DNA of 64,000 bases from Alphaproteobacteria bacterium (GTDB lineage: Bacteria > Pseudomonadota > Alphaproteobacteria > CAAHEQ01 > UBA3637): contig JAFYRI010000003.1 in assembly GCA_017559525.1 (NCBI GenBank), positions 62,001 through 126,000 of the forward strand, written 5' to 3'. Position numbers and translations under genes: made by a program. Of the stretch, positions 7,941-17,562 are shown one piece after another. The notes beneath the pieces were generated by a model. It did no database searches. It was given only the letters and a program-made list of their open reading frames with translations, and had not been told where the DNA came from. The first letter of the stretch is position 1, and each line of letters begins with the position of its first letter.

Positions 7941-9140
7941 ATGAGTTTGAATGAAACATTAAAACAACATCAAATAATGCCTTCGTCTGTTGGTCAAGAG
8001 GCAAGTGATGTCACATATTCGAAAGAAGATATGTTTCAAAAGAATTTAAATAATTTGTTAAATGGTATAAAAAATAACACTAAAAATCCCAAGAACGAAG
8101 AACGCTTAAAACAAATTTTGAATGAAATCTCTAAAACTGATCAAGGGCGAGATATTATTTCTAGATTACCTCAAGGTGTAAAGTTGGAAATCGCTTCTTG
8201 GAAAGATATGTTAATGGATCCACATATGCTTATGACGAAGGGAACATATAATTATGTAGATAAAACTATATCACTGCGACCATATTCATTTAATAAAATA
8301 AATCAAAATTCATTAAAGCAGACATTAATTCATGAACTTAGACATGCTAATCAAGATGCGCTACATCAAACCAATAGAAATATATTTTCGATTCATGAGA
8401 CATTTAAATTGTCTAAATTGCGTGAAGCCGAAACTCATGCGTGGTTTAAAACGAATCGTTTTTGTCAAAAACACTTTGGCAGTTGGTTAAATCCTGATGA
8501 AAATAAAATAACGGGGTTTATGAAACGTGATTTAATTGCCGAAAAGAAAAAGATTTTTGGATTTTTACCGAATCCATTTTTTAACGAAAATAAGGTTAAA
8601 AACTCTAAAAATTATATTTTCCAAGATGCCTTAAAGAAAAATAACGGTGATATATATGCTGCACAAAAAGCTTTAACAGGGGTTCATTTAAAGGAATTGA
8701 TGAATTCGCGTGTTGGAATAAAAGATTTGTATTGGAAATTTTACTATGATAATAATTCTTTGGGGAGGGCGATACATTTTTCAAGACAGAGTAAAAATGT
8801 ATTATCCAACCCGGAAGAATACAATAAAGTTTTAGATCGTTATCAATCTGATTATGGTGTTGAACGTCAAGATATTGATAAAACAGGGTTGTCACAAGAA
8901 TATGAAGAAATATTGCAAAAAAATCATGAACGCAAAGTTGCAATGGGCAATAAAAAGGAAACATCTAGGTTGTATTCTATGCCACGTTTGAAAATGGCTT
9001 GTTTATCTCAAGTAAAATCTAATAATATTGTCAACCAACAATTGATACAACAAGCGAGGAATGGGGAACATACCTCTCACCCTCAATCCACTAATCAATT
9101 TGCGTCCCATATGGCACGAAAACAAAAACATGATAGATAA
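7941..9140 (+). CDS. Putative HExxH zinc metallopeptidase-like protein, no signal peptide
   Basis: A 399-residue protein that I cannot assign to a characterised family. The ATG at 7941 is preferred to the GTG at 7935, because the GAGG at 7932-7935 would overlap that GTG. It carries a gluzincin-type motif, LIHELRHANQD, with the HExxH ligands at 131-135, and about 30 residues later REAETHAW (161-168), which can supply the third zinc ligand (Glu). This pattern matches putative metallopeptidase domains annotated as domains of unknown function. There is no signal peptide or membrane segment. The N-terminal 60 residues and the C-terminal 80 are polar and basic, ending in HMARKQKHDR. It is a single gene between two terminators behind a perfect promoter. 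A secreted effector or an intracellular protease are both possible; this is inference. Confidence 0.8.
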   Translation: MSLNETLKQHQIMPSSVGQEASDVTYSKEDMFQKNLNNLLNGIKNNTKNPKNEERLKQILNEISKTDQGRDIISRLPQGVKLEIASWKDMLMDPHMLMTKGTYNYVDKTISLRPYSFNKINQNSLKQTLIHELRHANQDALHQTNRNIFSIHETFKLSKLREAETHAWFKTNRFCQKHFGSWLNPDENKITGFMKRDLIAEKKKIFGFLPNPFFNENKVKNSKNYIFQDALKKNNGDIYAAQKALTGVHLKELMNSRVGIKDLYWKFYYDNNSLGRAIHFSRQSKNVLSNPEEYNKVLDRYQSDYGVERQDIDKTGLSQEYEEILQKNHERKVAMGNKKETSRLYSMPRLKMACLSQVKSNNIVNQQLIQQARNGEHTSHPQSTNQFASHMARKQKHDR

Positions 9141-9160
9141 TCGATAGAAGTAAAAAACAT

Positions 9161-9181
9161 CCCCTCCAAAAAACAGAGGGG
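9161..9181. terminator. Terminator between convergent HExxH gene and ftsH
   Basis: CCCCTC (9161-9166) and GAGGGG (9176-9181) form a hairpin. On the minus strand it is followed by ATGTTTTTT, so it best serves ftsH; on the plus strand the T run is weaker. Confidence 0.8.
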
Positions 9182-9187
9182 AGTCTT

Positions 9188-11113
9188 TTATACTGTTTCA
9201 GGAATTGGTTCTGTTACCGTTTCTAGTTCAGGTAACTCTCCTGCTGTTGGAACGGTTGGTCTTGGTTTTATGGTGGATTTTTTCTTGCTTTCTTGACGAA
9301 TTTTTTTGCCCTCTAATAATTTTGCAATTTCTTCGCCAGATAAGGTTTCGTATTCCATCAAACCATGGGCTAAAATATCCAATTCTTTTTTGTGTTCTTT
9401 TAATAATTTTTCTGTGTGTTTATAAGCTTCATCAATAATACGGCGAATTTCTTTGTCGACCATCAATGCCGTTGAATCAGCCATATTTTTACGTTTAGAT
9501 ATGCTGTATCCTAAAAAGACTTGTCCCTCAGGTTCCTCATAAGCAATTGGTCCCATTGTATCACTCATACCCCATTCGGTAACCATTTTTCGGGCAATAT
9601 TGGTAGCGACCTGAATATCATTACTGGCACCAGTTGAGACATTTTCTTTGCCCAATATCATTTCTTCAGCAATACGACCACCAAATAAAATAGATAAACG
9701 GCTGGTTAAATATGTCATGGATTGAGAGTATTTATCCTTTTCTGGTAATTGCATTGTCACACCCAAAGCACGTCCCCGTGGAATAATTGTCACTTTGTGT
9801 AACGGATCTGATTCTGGTAAGTGTAAAGAACAAATTGCATGGCCAGCTTCATGATATGCTGTCATCATTTTTTCTTTATCATCCATGACCAATGAACGAC
9901 GTTCTGAACCCATCATGACTTTATCTTTGGCGTCTTCAATATCACGCATTGTCACCATTGTTTTATTGCGTCTGGCGGCGAGTAAAGCTGCTTCGTTAAT
10001 TAAGTTTGCTAAATCAGCTCCAGAAAAACCAGGAGTGCCTCGTGCAATAACAGCTAAATCAACGTCTGGAGCCAAAGGTACTTTTTTTACATGCACTTTT
10101 AAAATGGCTTCACGGCCACTGATATCCGGATTTGATACGATAATTTGTCTGTCAAAACGACCAGGTCGCAACAAAGCTGGATCCAATACATCTGGACGGT
10201 TTGTCGCAGCAATTACAATGATGCCTGAATTTGTTTCAAAACCATCCATTTCAACCAATAATTGGTTAAGTGTTTGTTCGCGTTCATCATTACCGCCGCC
10301 AAGACCAGCACCACGATGACGACCGACGGCGTCAATTTCATCAACAAACAAGATACATGGACTTGCTTTTTTGGCTTGTTCAAACATATCCCGAACACGA
10401 GAAGCACCCACCCCTACAAACATTTCAACGAAATCAGAACCGGAAATGGTAAAGAATGGTACACCAGCTTCTCCAGCAATGGCTTTAGCCAATAATGTTT
10501 TGCCTGTTCCCGGAGGGCCGACAAGTAAAGCGCCTTTTGGAATTTTACCGCCTAAACGTTCGAATTTTAACGGAGATTTTAAAAATTCAACGATTTCTTG
10601 TAACTCTTGTTTCGCTTCTTCGATACCAGCAACATCGGCAAACGTTACTTTCTTTTTGCCGCCGAGCAATCTAGCTTTTGATTTGCCAAAGCTCATAGCT
10701 TTACCATTACTGGCTGTCATTTGGCGCATCATAAAAAATAAAAGTCCAAAGAATAATATCATTGGTAACCAAGTTAATAAAGTTACTCCCCATCCAGCGT
10801 TTTCTTTTTCTGGAGCAATAGCCGATAATGCTACATTATGTTGTTCTAATAAAGAAACAAGGCCCGAATCTTGTGGAGCATATGATACAAACTTTTGGTT
10901 GTTTTTTAATAAACCAGATAAAGATTGTCCTTGCATTTCAACACTTAAGACTTCATTTTTTTTGATTTTATCAACCAAAACAGAATATGTTAGTGTTTGT
11001 GCGCCTTCCATTTTGTTAGGGGTGCTAAATATATTTGCCAAAGTCATAACACTTAAGAAAATAATAACCCATGTAACTAAGCTGCGTTTTCCGGAATTAT
11101 TGTTATTCGCCAT
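9188..11113 (-). CDS. ftsH: ATP-dependent inner-membrane zinc metalloprotease FtsH
   Basis: Degrades misassembled membrane proteins and short-lived regulators at the inner membrane. The 641 residues are normal for the family. Two membrane helices (about 12-28 and 108-127) flank a periplasmic domain. The AAA+ module shows Walker A GPPGTGKT, Walker [12 protein letters not shown], the aromatic pore loop [10 protein letters not shown] and the second region of homology [19 protein letters not shown]. The protease site is HEAGH. The C-terminal tail is charged and ends with a Pro/Glu-rich stretch. It follows tilS by 10 bases, as in many alphaproteobacteria, and is the last gene of the cpoB-tilS-ftsH unit. 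Confidence 0.98.
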   Translation of the reverse strand: MANNNNSGKRSLVTWVIIFLSVMTLANIFSTPNKMEGAQTLTYSVLVDKIKKNEVLSVEMQGQSLSGLLKNNQKFVSYAPQDSGLVSLLEQHNVALSAIAPEKENAGWGVTLLTWLPMILFFGLLFFMMRQMTASNGKAMSFGKSKARLLGGKKKVTFADVAGIEEAKQELQEIVEFLKSPLKFERLGGKIPKGALLVGPPGTGKTLLAKAIAGEAGVPFFTISGSDFVEMFVGVGASRVRDMFEQAKKASPCILFVDEIDAVGRHRGAGLGGGNDEREQTLNQLLVEMDGFETNSGIIVIAATNRPDVLDPALLRPGRFDRQIIVSNPDISGREAILKVHVKKVPLAPDVDLAVIARGTPGFSGADLANLINEAALLAARRNKTMVTMRDIEDAKDKVMMGSERRSLVMDDKEKMMTAYHEAGHAICSLHLPESDPLHKVTIIPRGRALGVTMQLPEKDKYSQSMTYLTSRLSILFGGRIAEEMILGKENVSTGASNDIQVATNIARKMVTEWGMSDTMGPIAYEEPEGQVFLGYSISKRKNMADSTALMVDKEIRRIIDEAYKHTEKLLKEHKKELDILAHGLMEYETLSGEEIAKLLEGKKIRQESKKKSTIKPRPTVPTAGELPELETVTEPIPETV

Positions 11114-11123
11114 TTATTGTCCT

Positions 11124-12338
11124 TTATTTTTTACTGATAAATTCAATATATATTTTTATATGAGATGTGTTAAGGTTATAATCAAGTTTTTTGCTTTTTT
11201 CAAGCGTTTTTTTTATCTCAACAATCGGGAAAGATTGTTGTACTAAAAAGGGAATATTTTTTTGAGTTTTTTTACTTGTTCCAGCATATATAATTGCGGG
11301 TTTTTCACACCAAATACGGAACCTATCCCAAGTTATCCATTTTTTAGCCGGAATATTTTTTAGCGGTTCTTGACGGGCATGTTCTTTGGCAATAAAAATA
11401 TGTTTGCGATAACTTATAATATGACAGTGAGCTAATGTAAAGCACTTTTTAAAATTGCTGAGTGCATTTTCTAATGATTCCATAGATAGAGGTGTTTCAC
11501 TTTGTCCAATGGTATCTAATGTTTTTGCAAATACTCTTAGACGAATTTCCATCGGAATTTGTTCAAATTCTGATATTGCAATTTTTGCAAAGCCTCGTTC
11601 ATCAATTTTAACATGGGTTTTAAAAAATAAATCGGTGTAAAAATTAAGAGCTTCTTTAGCACGCTGTAGTCGTTTGGTGGATAATAAAATACCCGTTTTT
11701 GTTAATCCGATGCGCCATAGGTTTTTCAGTTCTAAACGCCATCTGACACGTTCGAAGGTTGTATCTTGATTCATAGGGTCTTCAACCCAGGAGATTTTTT
11801 TTGATTTGAGTGTGTTCAAAATATCTTCTTTATTCGTATTTAAAAAAGGGCGAATAAGCGTTAAATTTCCTCGTTGAGCAATGGGGTTAATGCTACACAA
11901 TCCATCGATACCACTGCCTCGAGCAAGGCGAGCAAAAAAGGTTTCGGATTGATCGTCACTGTGATGGGCTAAACAAATGTACTGGATGTTATTTTTATTG
12001 CAAAATTCTTGTAATAAATTATATCGAATATCTCGTGCTTTTTCTTCAATCCGAGTTGTTGGTTTGGGACCGTTATATGTCAAAATATGATGCTCAATAT
12101 TTAATTTTTTCATTTGACATGCAACCCAATTGGCTTCTTCGGCTGCTTCATCACGCAAATTGTGATTGATGGTCAGACCAACAATTTTGATGCCATGTTT
12201 TTGTCCCCAGTTATTTAATAAAACCGCTAAGCATAAACTGTCTGCACCACCAGACACACCAACGCCAACAGTTGATTGATGTGGAATGTTAAAAGTGGCC
12301 ATAATGGCGTTGAAGTCAGATTGCTTTATTGTTGACAC
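11124..12338 (-). CDS. tilS: tRNA(Ile)-lysidine synthase TilS
   Basis: Converts the wobble cytidine of the CAU anticodon of a tRNA-Ile to lysidine, so that it reads AUA instead of AUG. The PP-loop ATP motif SGGADS lies at 29-34, followed by [11 protein letters not shown] and [14 protein letters not shown], both typical. At 404 residues it includes the C-terminal tRNA-binding part. The start is a GTG that overlaps the end of cpoB by 13 bases; no good Shine-Dalgarno precedes it, so coupling to cpoB is likely. An ATG 12 codons downstream is an alternative start. Confidence 0.94.
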   Translation of the reverse strand: MSTIKQSDFNAIMATFNIPHQSTVGVGVSGGADSLCLAVLLNNWGQKHGIKIVGLTINHNLRDEAAEEANWVACQMKKLNIEHHILTYNGPKPTTRIEEKARDIRYNLLQEFCNKNNIQYICLAHHSDDQSETFFARLARGSGIDGLCSINPIAQRGNLTLIRPFLNTNKEDILNTLKSKKISWVEDPMNQDTTFERVRWRLELKNLWRIGLTKTGILLSTKRLQRAKEALNFYTDLFFKTHVKIDERGFAKIAISEFEQIPMEIRLRVFAKTLDTIGQSETPLSMESLENALSNFKKCFTLAHCHIISYRKHIFIAKEHARQEPLKNIPAKKWITWDRFRIWCEKPAIIYAGTSKKTQKNIPFLVQQSFPIVEIKKTLEKSKKLDYNLNTSHIKIYIEFISKK

Positions 12339-13123
12339 GCTAATTTTTTAGCCTCATCTTTTGCTCGAGTTAAAGTTGTTGCGGATGCTTTTGGAAATTC
12401 ATCTGGCAATGCGGTAAATGCTTCGCAAGCTTGTTCTTTCTTACCCAAATTGCTCATTGTTAAACCTAATTTTAATAAGTTATCAGCTGCCTTAGAATTG
12501 TTTTTATAGGTTGTAAATCCTTCTGCAAAAATGGGGGCTGCTTGTTCATATTGACCGCGGGCATAATATGTTTCACCTAACCAATAATTGGCATTGCCAG
12601 CCAAGTCATCTTTTGGGTTGTCTTCTATAAATTTTAAAAATGCTTTTTCGGCTGCAATATGGTTTCCCTCTCTGAGCATTTTGTATGCATCATCATATTG
12701 TTCTTTAGGTGTTTTTTTGGGAGTATCCGATGTTTTTCCATCTTCCGTTTTTTTGTTGTCATCAGATGTCTTTTTTTGTTCCAACAAGTTGAAACGTACA
12801 TCAACATCTGCATTGATTTTGCTTAATTGTTCTTTTGTTTGAGATAATTCATGCGTTAATTGTTCTACTTTTTGTGTCAATTCACTTAATGCAGTTTCTT
12901 GAGCCATAATTTTATTTAATAATTCATCGGCTTGTTCATTTGAAACGGGTTGTTCCGAATTATCACTTGGTGTGTGTCCTTTATATACTCGTTGTTGAAC
13001 TAAAATTAAATCATGTTCCAATCGTTCCATTTTTTCTTGTAAAGAATATAGCGGAGTGCCCATTTGAGCCAATGCACTGTTTGCCAATAATAAAATGGTT
13101 GCCACTAAAGTCAGATGTTTCAT
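12326..13123 (-). CDS. cpoB: Tol-Pal cell division coordinator CpoB (YbgF)
   Basis: Periplasmic protein that links outer-membrane constriction by Tol-Pal to septal murein synthesis. The start at 13123 is chosen because GAGGAAT precedes it; the ATG four codons upstream lacks a site. The 265 residues comprise a signal peptide (cleaved after ANSALA), a trimerising coiled coil (about 20-120), a Lys/Asp/Thr-rich linker and three TPR-like repeats from about 140 (LREGNHIAAEKAFLKFI, YARGQYEQAAPIFAEGF, LGKKEQACEAFTAL). It sits downstream of pal, behind pal's terminator, so it may depend on read-through or its own promoter. Confidence 0.94.
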   Translation of the reverse strand: MKHLTLVATILLLANSALAQMGTPLYSLQEKMERLEHDLILVQQRVYKGHTPSDNSEQPVSNEQADELLNKIMAQETALSELTQKVEQLTHELSQTKEQLSKINADVDVRFNLLEQKKTSDDNKKTEDGKTSDTPKKTPKEQYDDAYKMLREGNHIAAEKAFLKFIEDNPKDDLAGNANYWLGETYYARGQYEQAAPIFAEGFTTYKNNSKAADNLLKLGLTMSNLGKKEQACEAFTALPDEFPKASATTLTRAKDEAKKLACQQ

Positions 13124-13144
13124 GTTATTCCTCATTATAAAAAA

Positions 13145-13170
13145 CCTCTTACCATATTACAGGTAAGAGG
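13145..13170. terminator. Bidirectional-looking terminator between pal and cpoB
   Basis: CCTCTTACC (13145-13153) and GGTAAGAGG (13162-13170) make a perfect nine-base-pair stem. On the minus strand it is followed by TTTTTT, so it ends most pal transcripts before cpoB. This can explain high Pal and low CpoB levels. Confidence 0.88.
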
Positions 13171-13209
13171 TCTTTTTTGCAAAAGTTTTTTTGCGTTTCT
13201 TACAAAAAA

Positions 13210-13704
13210 TTAGTATGCAACTGTTGTTGCGTTACGGTTTTTAGCGTAAGCTTCTTCTGTTGAACCAGAAACAACAGGTTTTTCTGCGCCATAAGAAATT
13301 GTTTTAATGCGGTTTTTGGTAATGCCTTTAGCAATTAAATAACTGGCAGCAGCATTCGCACGACGTTCACCTAAAGCCAAGTTGTATTCACGTGTTCCGC
13401 GTTCATCGCAACGACCTTCAATAACAATTAAAGCACGAGGATTGTCTTTTAACCAAGTGGCTTGTTCTGTTAAGTATTCTTTTGCTTCATCATTTAATAC
13501 AGCACTGTCAAAAGCAAAATAAACAACAGCATTGACTTCATCGGCAAAATCTTCTGTTGTAGATGTTGGTTGTAAATCGGCGATATTGACATCATCTTTC
13601 CAACCACCGCTGGCATTTCCGTATAAATCTGCGCCTTGTTGTTTTGATGCACAAGCACCTAACAAAGATACTGTGCAAATAATGGCAAATAATTTTTTAA
13701 ACAT
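13210..13704 (-). CDS. pal: Peptidoglycan-associated outer-membrane lipoprotein Pal
   Basis: Ties the outer membrane to murein and works with TolB and TolQRA during division. A lipoprotein signal ends at LLGAC (Cys18). The OmpA-like domain shows YFAFDSAVL, VIEGRCDERGTREYNLALGERRA (the diaminopimelate-binding loop) and the terminal NRNATTVAY. At 164 residues it is a normal Pal. Upstream, at 13739-13753, lies a 15-base palindrome (CCCAT-N5-ATGGG) that could be an operator or leader hairpin. Unlike the usual order, pal is separated from tolB by about 1.6 kb of other genes. Confidence 0.96.
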   Translation of the reverse strand: MFKKLFAIICTVSLLGACASKQQGADLYGNASGGWKDDVNIADLQPTSTTEDFADEVNAVVYFAFDSAVLNDEAKEYLTEQATWLKDNPRALIVIEGRCDERGTREYNLALGERRANAAASYLIAKGITKNRIKTISYGAEKPVVSGSTEEAYAKNRNATTVAY

Positions 13705-13828
13705 TTTGTTTCCTTTTTTGGTTGATGGTCATAAAAATCCCATTTGATATGGGTAGAAAGAACCCCTTTCTCTCTGTTTGTTAGAAAAACACATTTTTTA
13801 TGGTTAGTCAAGAAAATAGTATTTGTTT

Positions 13829-14194
13829 TTATTGTCGTATATTTTGATTTCGTGATTGTGTAATGTGTTTTGATATTGAATGATGTTTAGAAATCCATTT
13901 TGATTGTGCCATTTGTTCAATCGTTTTTTGAAGGCAAAAATCTGCAATTGTTTCACCATTTTTTGTTCTGGCAAAACGATTAGCGCCATTTTTGATTAAA
14001 AAATGATAGGCTTCTTTATTTTCTAAACGTGTAGCCAAATGTAAGGGGGTTTCACCATATTCATTTGCTTTATTGACATCAATGCCACATTTTATAATAA
14101 TTTTTGCTATATCTAAAAAAAGACGATAGTGTGTTTGTGTATGTAACAAAATTAAACAATATAGTATAGTTTGTGATTTTGTGTTTTTTATCAT
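13829..14194 (-). CDS. Short ankyrin-repeat protein or fragment
   Basis: A 121-residue frame that carries about two ankyrin repeats. One is nearly complete: GIDVNKANEYGETPLHLATRLENKEAYHFLIKNGAN, followed by the start of the next, RTKNGETIADF. There is no signal peptide. No Shine-Dalgarno is visible before the ATG, and a strong terminator lies directly upstream, so transcription and translation are both doubtful. It may be the decayed end of a longer ankyrin protein inserted between tolB and pal. The repeat identity is clear, the gene status is not. Confidence 0.6.
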   Translation of the reverse strand: MIKNTKSQTILYCLILLHTQTHYRLFLDIAKIIIKCGIDVNKANEYGETPLHLATRLENKEAYHFLIKNGANRFARTKNGETIADFCLQKTIEQMAQSKWISKHHSISKHITQSRNQNIRQ

Positions 14195-14214
14195 GGGACA
14201 TATCTTGTAAAAAA

Positions 14215-14238
14215 AACGCCCTGACAGAGCAGGGCGTT
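14215..14238. terminator. Terminator after the lipoprotein gene
   Basis: AACGCCCTG and CAGGGCGTT form a nine-base-pair stem around ACAGAG, with a run of T on the minus strand. It ends the transcript of the lipoprotein gene just upstream of the ankyrin fragment. Confidence 0.88.
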
Positions 14239-14248
14239 TAATTAAAAA

Positions 14249-14776
14249 TTATTTTTCAACACATTGTGGACATGGATCATTTGGATCTTCACATGGACAT
14301 TTTACTTCAGCTGGTTTGTCCTCTGGTTTGTTTTCTTGATAATTTTCCCACCATGTTTTTTCTTTTGGGGCTTCTACTTCTACAGAAATATCAGCTTCAA
14401 CAGCAGGTGTTTCAATAATTTCAGATTTGATAACTTTTGCCGGTTCTTCTATAACAGTCGTTTTTACTTCTGTTTTTAAAATGGTTTGTGATGCAGCACA
14501 TGTTCCATCGCATGGAACATTACTTTTGATAATAGCTAACGGATTACCGTTTGAGTCTTCAGCCGTAACATATGTTTTTGGAGAATTTTGTTTTACAGTT
14601 GCAAGCAAACAATTTCTGTAGGCTTCATGATCATCAATAGATAAACATCCTTCATTTGCGCGTTTTATGGCTAATTTTTCGGCTCTTTCAGCACCTCTGT
14701 CTTCTGGATTGTAATAATAACAAGCACTTAAAGCTAAACAAACAGCGATGATTCCTAAGATGTTTTTTGTTTTCAT
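14249..14776 (-). CDS. Small Cys-rich lipoprotein of unknown function
   Basis: No family recognised. The 175-residue product has a lipoprotein signal ending LALSAC (Cys19), with GGAGAAG before the ATG. The mature part starts YYYNPEDRG, includes Cys44 and Cys56, a CDGTC motif at 89-93, then a long Glu/Lys/Pro/Val-rich stretch, WWENYQENKPED, and a C-terminal cluster CPCEDPNDPCPQC. The paired CxC and CxxC could bind metal or form disulfides. It stands alone between the tolB terminator region and its own terminator, and interrupts the usual tolB-pal adjacency. Confidence 0.75.
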   Translation of the reverse strand: MKTKNILGIIAVCLALSACYYYNPEDRGAERAEKLAIKRANEGCLSIDDHEAYRNCLLATVKQNSPKTYVTAEDSNGNPLAIIKSNVPCDGTCAASQTILKTEVKTTVIEEPAKVIKSEIIETPAVEADISVEVEAPKEKTWWENYQENKPEDKPAEVKCPCEDPNDPCPQCVEK

Positions 14777-15286
14777 GTTTCTTCTCCTTGCAAGTTTATA
14801 TTATACATTTACCCTTCTTTTTTTTCAAAATCAACAAAAAAATGCACATAAGAGAGGATTTAATTGCTTTTAAATTTGTTTAAGTGTTGTTGGTGTATTT
14901 ATTAAAAAGAGTAATAACTCTATCTTTATCATATTTTTTATTCCAAAATTTCATTTCTTATATAATGTAAAAATGAATATTTTGTGGTTGAATATCAATT
15001 TAACAAAAGGTATTGATAAATATGAAAAAAACATTGGTTTTACTCTGTTAGTGATTGAAGCCTCTATCCGAAGCAAACACATGGTATTGTATTTATTGGT
15101 AAAAGAGGGGTGTATGGTATGGGAATTTGGCAATACTAAAGTGAAGCTGTAGGGAATGGTTATTATAATAAAACAAATGTCTGTTAAAAGATTTTTTATA
15201 TATAATATTTATTGAAAAAGATTTATAAGGGGGGCGAATAAACATATACGTGAAAATAGTTAGTATTCACGACAATGCTTATAAAA
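14777..15286. other. Gene-poor stretch with a possible 59-codon relic
   Basis: About 500 AT-rich bases without a convincing gene. A plus-strand frame at 14973-15152 reads MNILWLNINL... to GNTKVKL and ends in TAG, with a TATAAT ten bases ahead but no Shine-Dalgarno. Within it, in another frame, is MKKTLVLLC followed by two stops, the look of a broken signal peptide. Three frames each hold protein-like pieces, so a frameshifted gene relic is possible but unproven. Confidence 0.3.
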
Positions 15287-15313
15287 AAACGGCCTTCTGT
15301 TTGAAGGCCGTTT
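15287..15313 (-). terminator. Terminator of the ruvA-to-tolB operon
   Basis: AAACGGCCTTC (15287-15297) and GAAGGCCGTTT (15303-15313) form an eleven-base-pair stem with a five-base loop, and the minus strand continues with TTTT. It lies just after the tolB stop. Confidence 0.92.
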
Positions 15314-15316
15314 AAA

Positions 15317-16627
15317 TTAATGTAATAATGGAGACCATGCCGGATCGGAGGCATCTTTTGGTGTATCAATTAACCGTTCATTATGACCAGTGATATCAAT
15401 ACTATATAATTTACTGCGTCCGTTATTACCCCAAGAATCTGACGGTGATTTGCGATAGAACATCAGGACACGTCCATTCGGTGCCCAAGTTGGTGCTTCA
15501 ATTAACCAACCGTTTGCAATTAAACGTTCTCCATTGCCATTTGTACGCATAACACCAATGTGGAATAAGCCCGATTTAATTTGAGTATAGGCAATATAAT
15601 CACCTCTTGGTGACCAAACTGGTGTCGCATAGGAACCATCACCAAAACTGATGCGTTTTACATCTGACCCATCCACATTCATCACATAAATTTGACGTTT
15701 ACCACTGCGATCCGAGTTAAATGCAATTTGCTTACCATCTGGGGAAAAACTAGGAGATGTATCAATTGCCGGATGATTTGTTAAACGCGTTCTGGTTTTA
15801 TTTTCCAAATCATATAAATAAATGTCGGTATTGCCTCGTTCAGCCATACTCATAACTAATTTTGTACCATCTGGAGAAAATCTTGGTGCAAAAGTCATCC
15901 CTTTAAAATTTCCGACCAGCTCTGATTTACCCGTATCAACATCCATTATATACACTTTCGGATCACCTGTTTTATAAGACAAATATGTAATCTTATTCAT
16001 TTTTGGTGAAAAACGAGGTGTTAAAACGGTATCCTTCCCATCGCTTAAAAAACGAACATTGGCTCCATCTTGATCCATAACAGCTAATCGTTTGACACGT
16101 TTTTTTTGAGACCCGGTTTCAGATATAAATACAATCGCCGAATCGAAATAACCACTTTCACCTGTCATCCGTTCATAAATAGCATCGGCAATAATATGAG
16201 CCATTTTACGCCATGAATTTGTGCCGGTTGTTAAAGATTTTGCATCCATTTGAGACATAGCATACACATCCCACAGACGGAAAGAAACGGTCAGTTTATC
16301 GTTATCTTGATGAACATCACCATGTGCTAAACCATGAGCTTTAATAGCCTGCCAATCAGCAAACTTTGGCATGGTTCCGGAATTTTCCATTGTTTGGATA
16401 TAGGCATCTTCATCAATAATGCGGAATAAACCAGAATTTTCCAAATCTGCTGTAATAACTTCTGTCATTTTTTGACCGATATCTGCAGCCTTAGAAGTAT
16501 TTCCCGTAAATGTTGGTAAAGCGATAGGGGTTGGCTCGGTTTGAGCACCACTGACATCAATTTTCAGTTCAGCGTGTGCTGTCACAGCCATAAATAAAAC
16601 AATCATACTGATGAATATTTTTTTCAT
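15317..16627 (-). CDS. tolB: Tol-Pal periplasmic beta-propeller protein TolB
   Basis: Periplasmic partner that binds Pal and TolA and controls Pal mobility. The 436 residues include a signal peptide cleaved near AHA-EL (residue 19), an alpha/beta domain (about 25-160), and a six-bladed propeller whose repeated signature is recognisable as PRFSPKMNKITYLS, PRFSPDGTKLVMS, PSFSPDGKQIAF, PVWSPRGDYIAY and PTWAPNGRVLMF. Its ATG overlaps the tolA stop by one base (TAATG). Confidence 0.97.
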   Translation of the reverse strand: MKKIFISMIVLFMAVTAHAELKIDVSGAQTEPTPIALPTFTGNTSKAADIGQKMTEVITADLENSGLFRIIDEDAYIQTMENSGTMPKFADWQAIKAHGLAHGDVHQDNDKLTVSFRLWDVYAMSQMDAKSLTTGTNSWRKMAHIIADAIYERMTGESGYFDSAIVFISETGSQKKRVKRLAVMDQDGANVRFLSDGKDTVLTPRFSPKMNKITYLSYKTGDPKVYIMDVDTGKSELVGNFKGMTFAPRFSPDGTKLVMSMAERGNTDIYLYDLENKTRTRLTNHPAIDTSPSFSPDGKQIAFNSDRSGKRQIYVMNVDGSDVKRISFGDGSYATPVWSPRGDYIAYTQIKSGLFHIGVMRTNGNGERLIANGWLIEAPTWAPNGRVLMFYRKSPSDSWGNNGRSKLYSIDITGHNERLIDTPKDASDPAWSPLLH

Positions 16628-17559
16628 TAATAAACGCCTCCGTCTAGTGGGTTAAACCGCACAAAAATTTCTTTCCATCCTTGATAGCTATCGCCTCGTT
16701 TTTCTGCTAACAGTTTAAAGGGTGAGTCCTCTATGTTTTCACAAATATATATAGCTCGTCTGGCACTTTCCGCAACAGAACGGAATGCCGGATCAGATCG
16801 CATATTCAAAATTTTAACATCACGAATGCTACCGTCTTTATTGACGTAAGCCCGTACTTCCACAATCATATTTTCAATGCCGTTCAACCCAGCATCAACA
16901 TTCCAACAACCGCGTAATTTATTGGCAATTAAATCCTTTTCAGAAATGGTCAACGGTTGCATTAAACTGCCTTCTGTACCACCTTCAATGCCATCTTGCA
17001 CTTCTTGGCCCGTTTCTTGAGTGTCTTGTACTTTGGTAGAAGGACGTGCATTTTTCTTAATATCTTCAACCGAAGCCAACAAACTTTTTAACCCATCCGA
17101 TTTTTTCTTTTTGGGCTGTTCTTTGACTGGTTCTGTTTTTGGTGTTGGTTTGGGATCAGCCTTAGGTGTTTGCTTTTCCTCTTTTTTGACAGGCTTTTCT
17201 TGTTTTTTAGGTGGTTCAACGGCCTTTACTGATTCTTTTGGTTTGGGTTGCTCTTTGGGTTTTGCTGGTTCTGGTTTTGTCTCGGCTTTAGGCGTTGTTT
17301 TCTTGACTGTCGTTTTTTGTTTTTGTGGTTCTTTTTTGGGTTCTACCTTAGCCTCTTTTTTCTGTTTTTGATGTGTTTGTTTTTTTACATTTGGTGGTAA
17401 ATTTGTTAGTTCGCCGATTTGAACCTTTTTCAAATCAATCATAATAACTGGAACGTTTGATTTTTCATAATCTTTCATACTAAATGAAAAGTCCCACAGC
17501 AAAAATACTATGATAACGGTATGTAAAACGGCTGAAAAAATATACGCTCTTATTTGCAC
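16627..17559 (-). CDS. tolA: Tol-Pal inner-membrane spanning protein TolA
   Basis: Transmits the proton-motive force from TolQR to TolB and Pal. It has one N-terminal membrane helix (about 5-25), a long Lys/Pro/Glu-rich domain (about 55-180, many PK and EP repeats) that spans the periplasm, and a C-terminal domain beginning near LIANKLRGCWNVDAG, with VEVRAYVNKDGSI and AESARRAIYICEN typical of TolA/TonB-like ends. The start is GTG with GGAG upstream. At 310 residues it is of ordinary size. The low-complexity middle makes homology weak, but position and ends are decisive. Confidence 0.94.
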   Translation of the reverse strand: MQIRAYIFSAVLHTVIIVFLLWDFSFSMKDYEKSNVPVIMIDLKKVQIGELTNLPPNVKKQTHQKQKKEAKVEPKKEPQKQKTTVKKTTPKAETKPEPAKPKEQPKPKESVKAVEPPKKQEKPVKKEEKQTPKADPKPTPKTEPVKEQPKKKKSDGLKSLLASVEDIKKNARPSTKVQDTQETGQEVQDGIEGGTEGSLMQPLTISEKDLIANKLRGCWNVDAGLNGIENMIVEVRAYVNKDGSIRDVKILNMRSDPAFRSVAESARRAIYICENIEDSPFKLLAEKRGDSYQGWKEIFVRFNPLDGGVY

Positions 17560-17562
17560 CGA

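Noticed and set aside
10371..11246. A 291-codon open frame on the plus strand opposite ftsH
   Set aside because: It lies wholly antisense to a complete, strongly conserved ftsH, lacks a ribosome-binding site, and its product has no domain-like pattern.
14951..15133. A 60-codon minus-strand open frame upstream of the Cys-rich lipoprotein
   Set aside because: No ribosome-binding site and no protein-like pattern; probably the mirror of the plus-strand relic.
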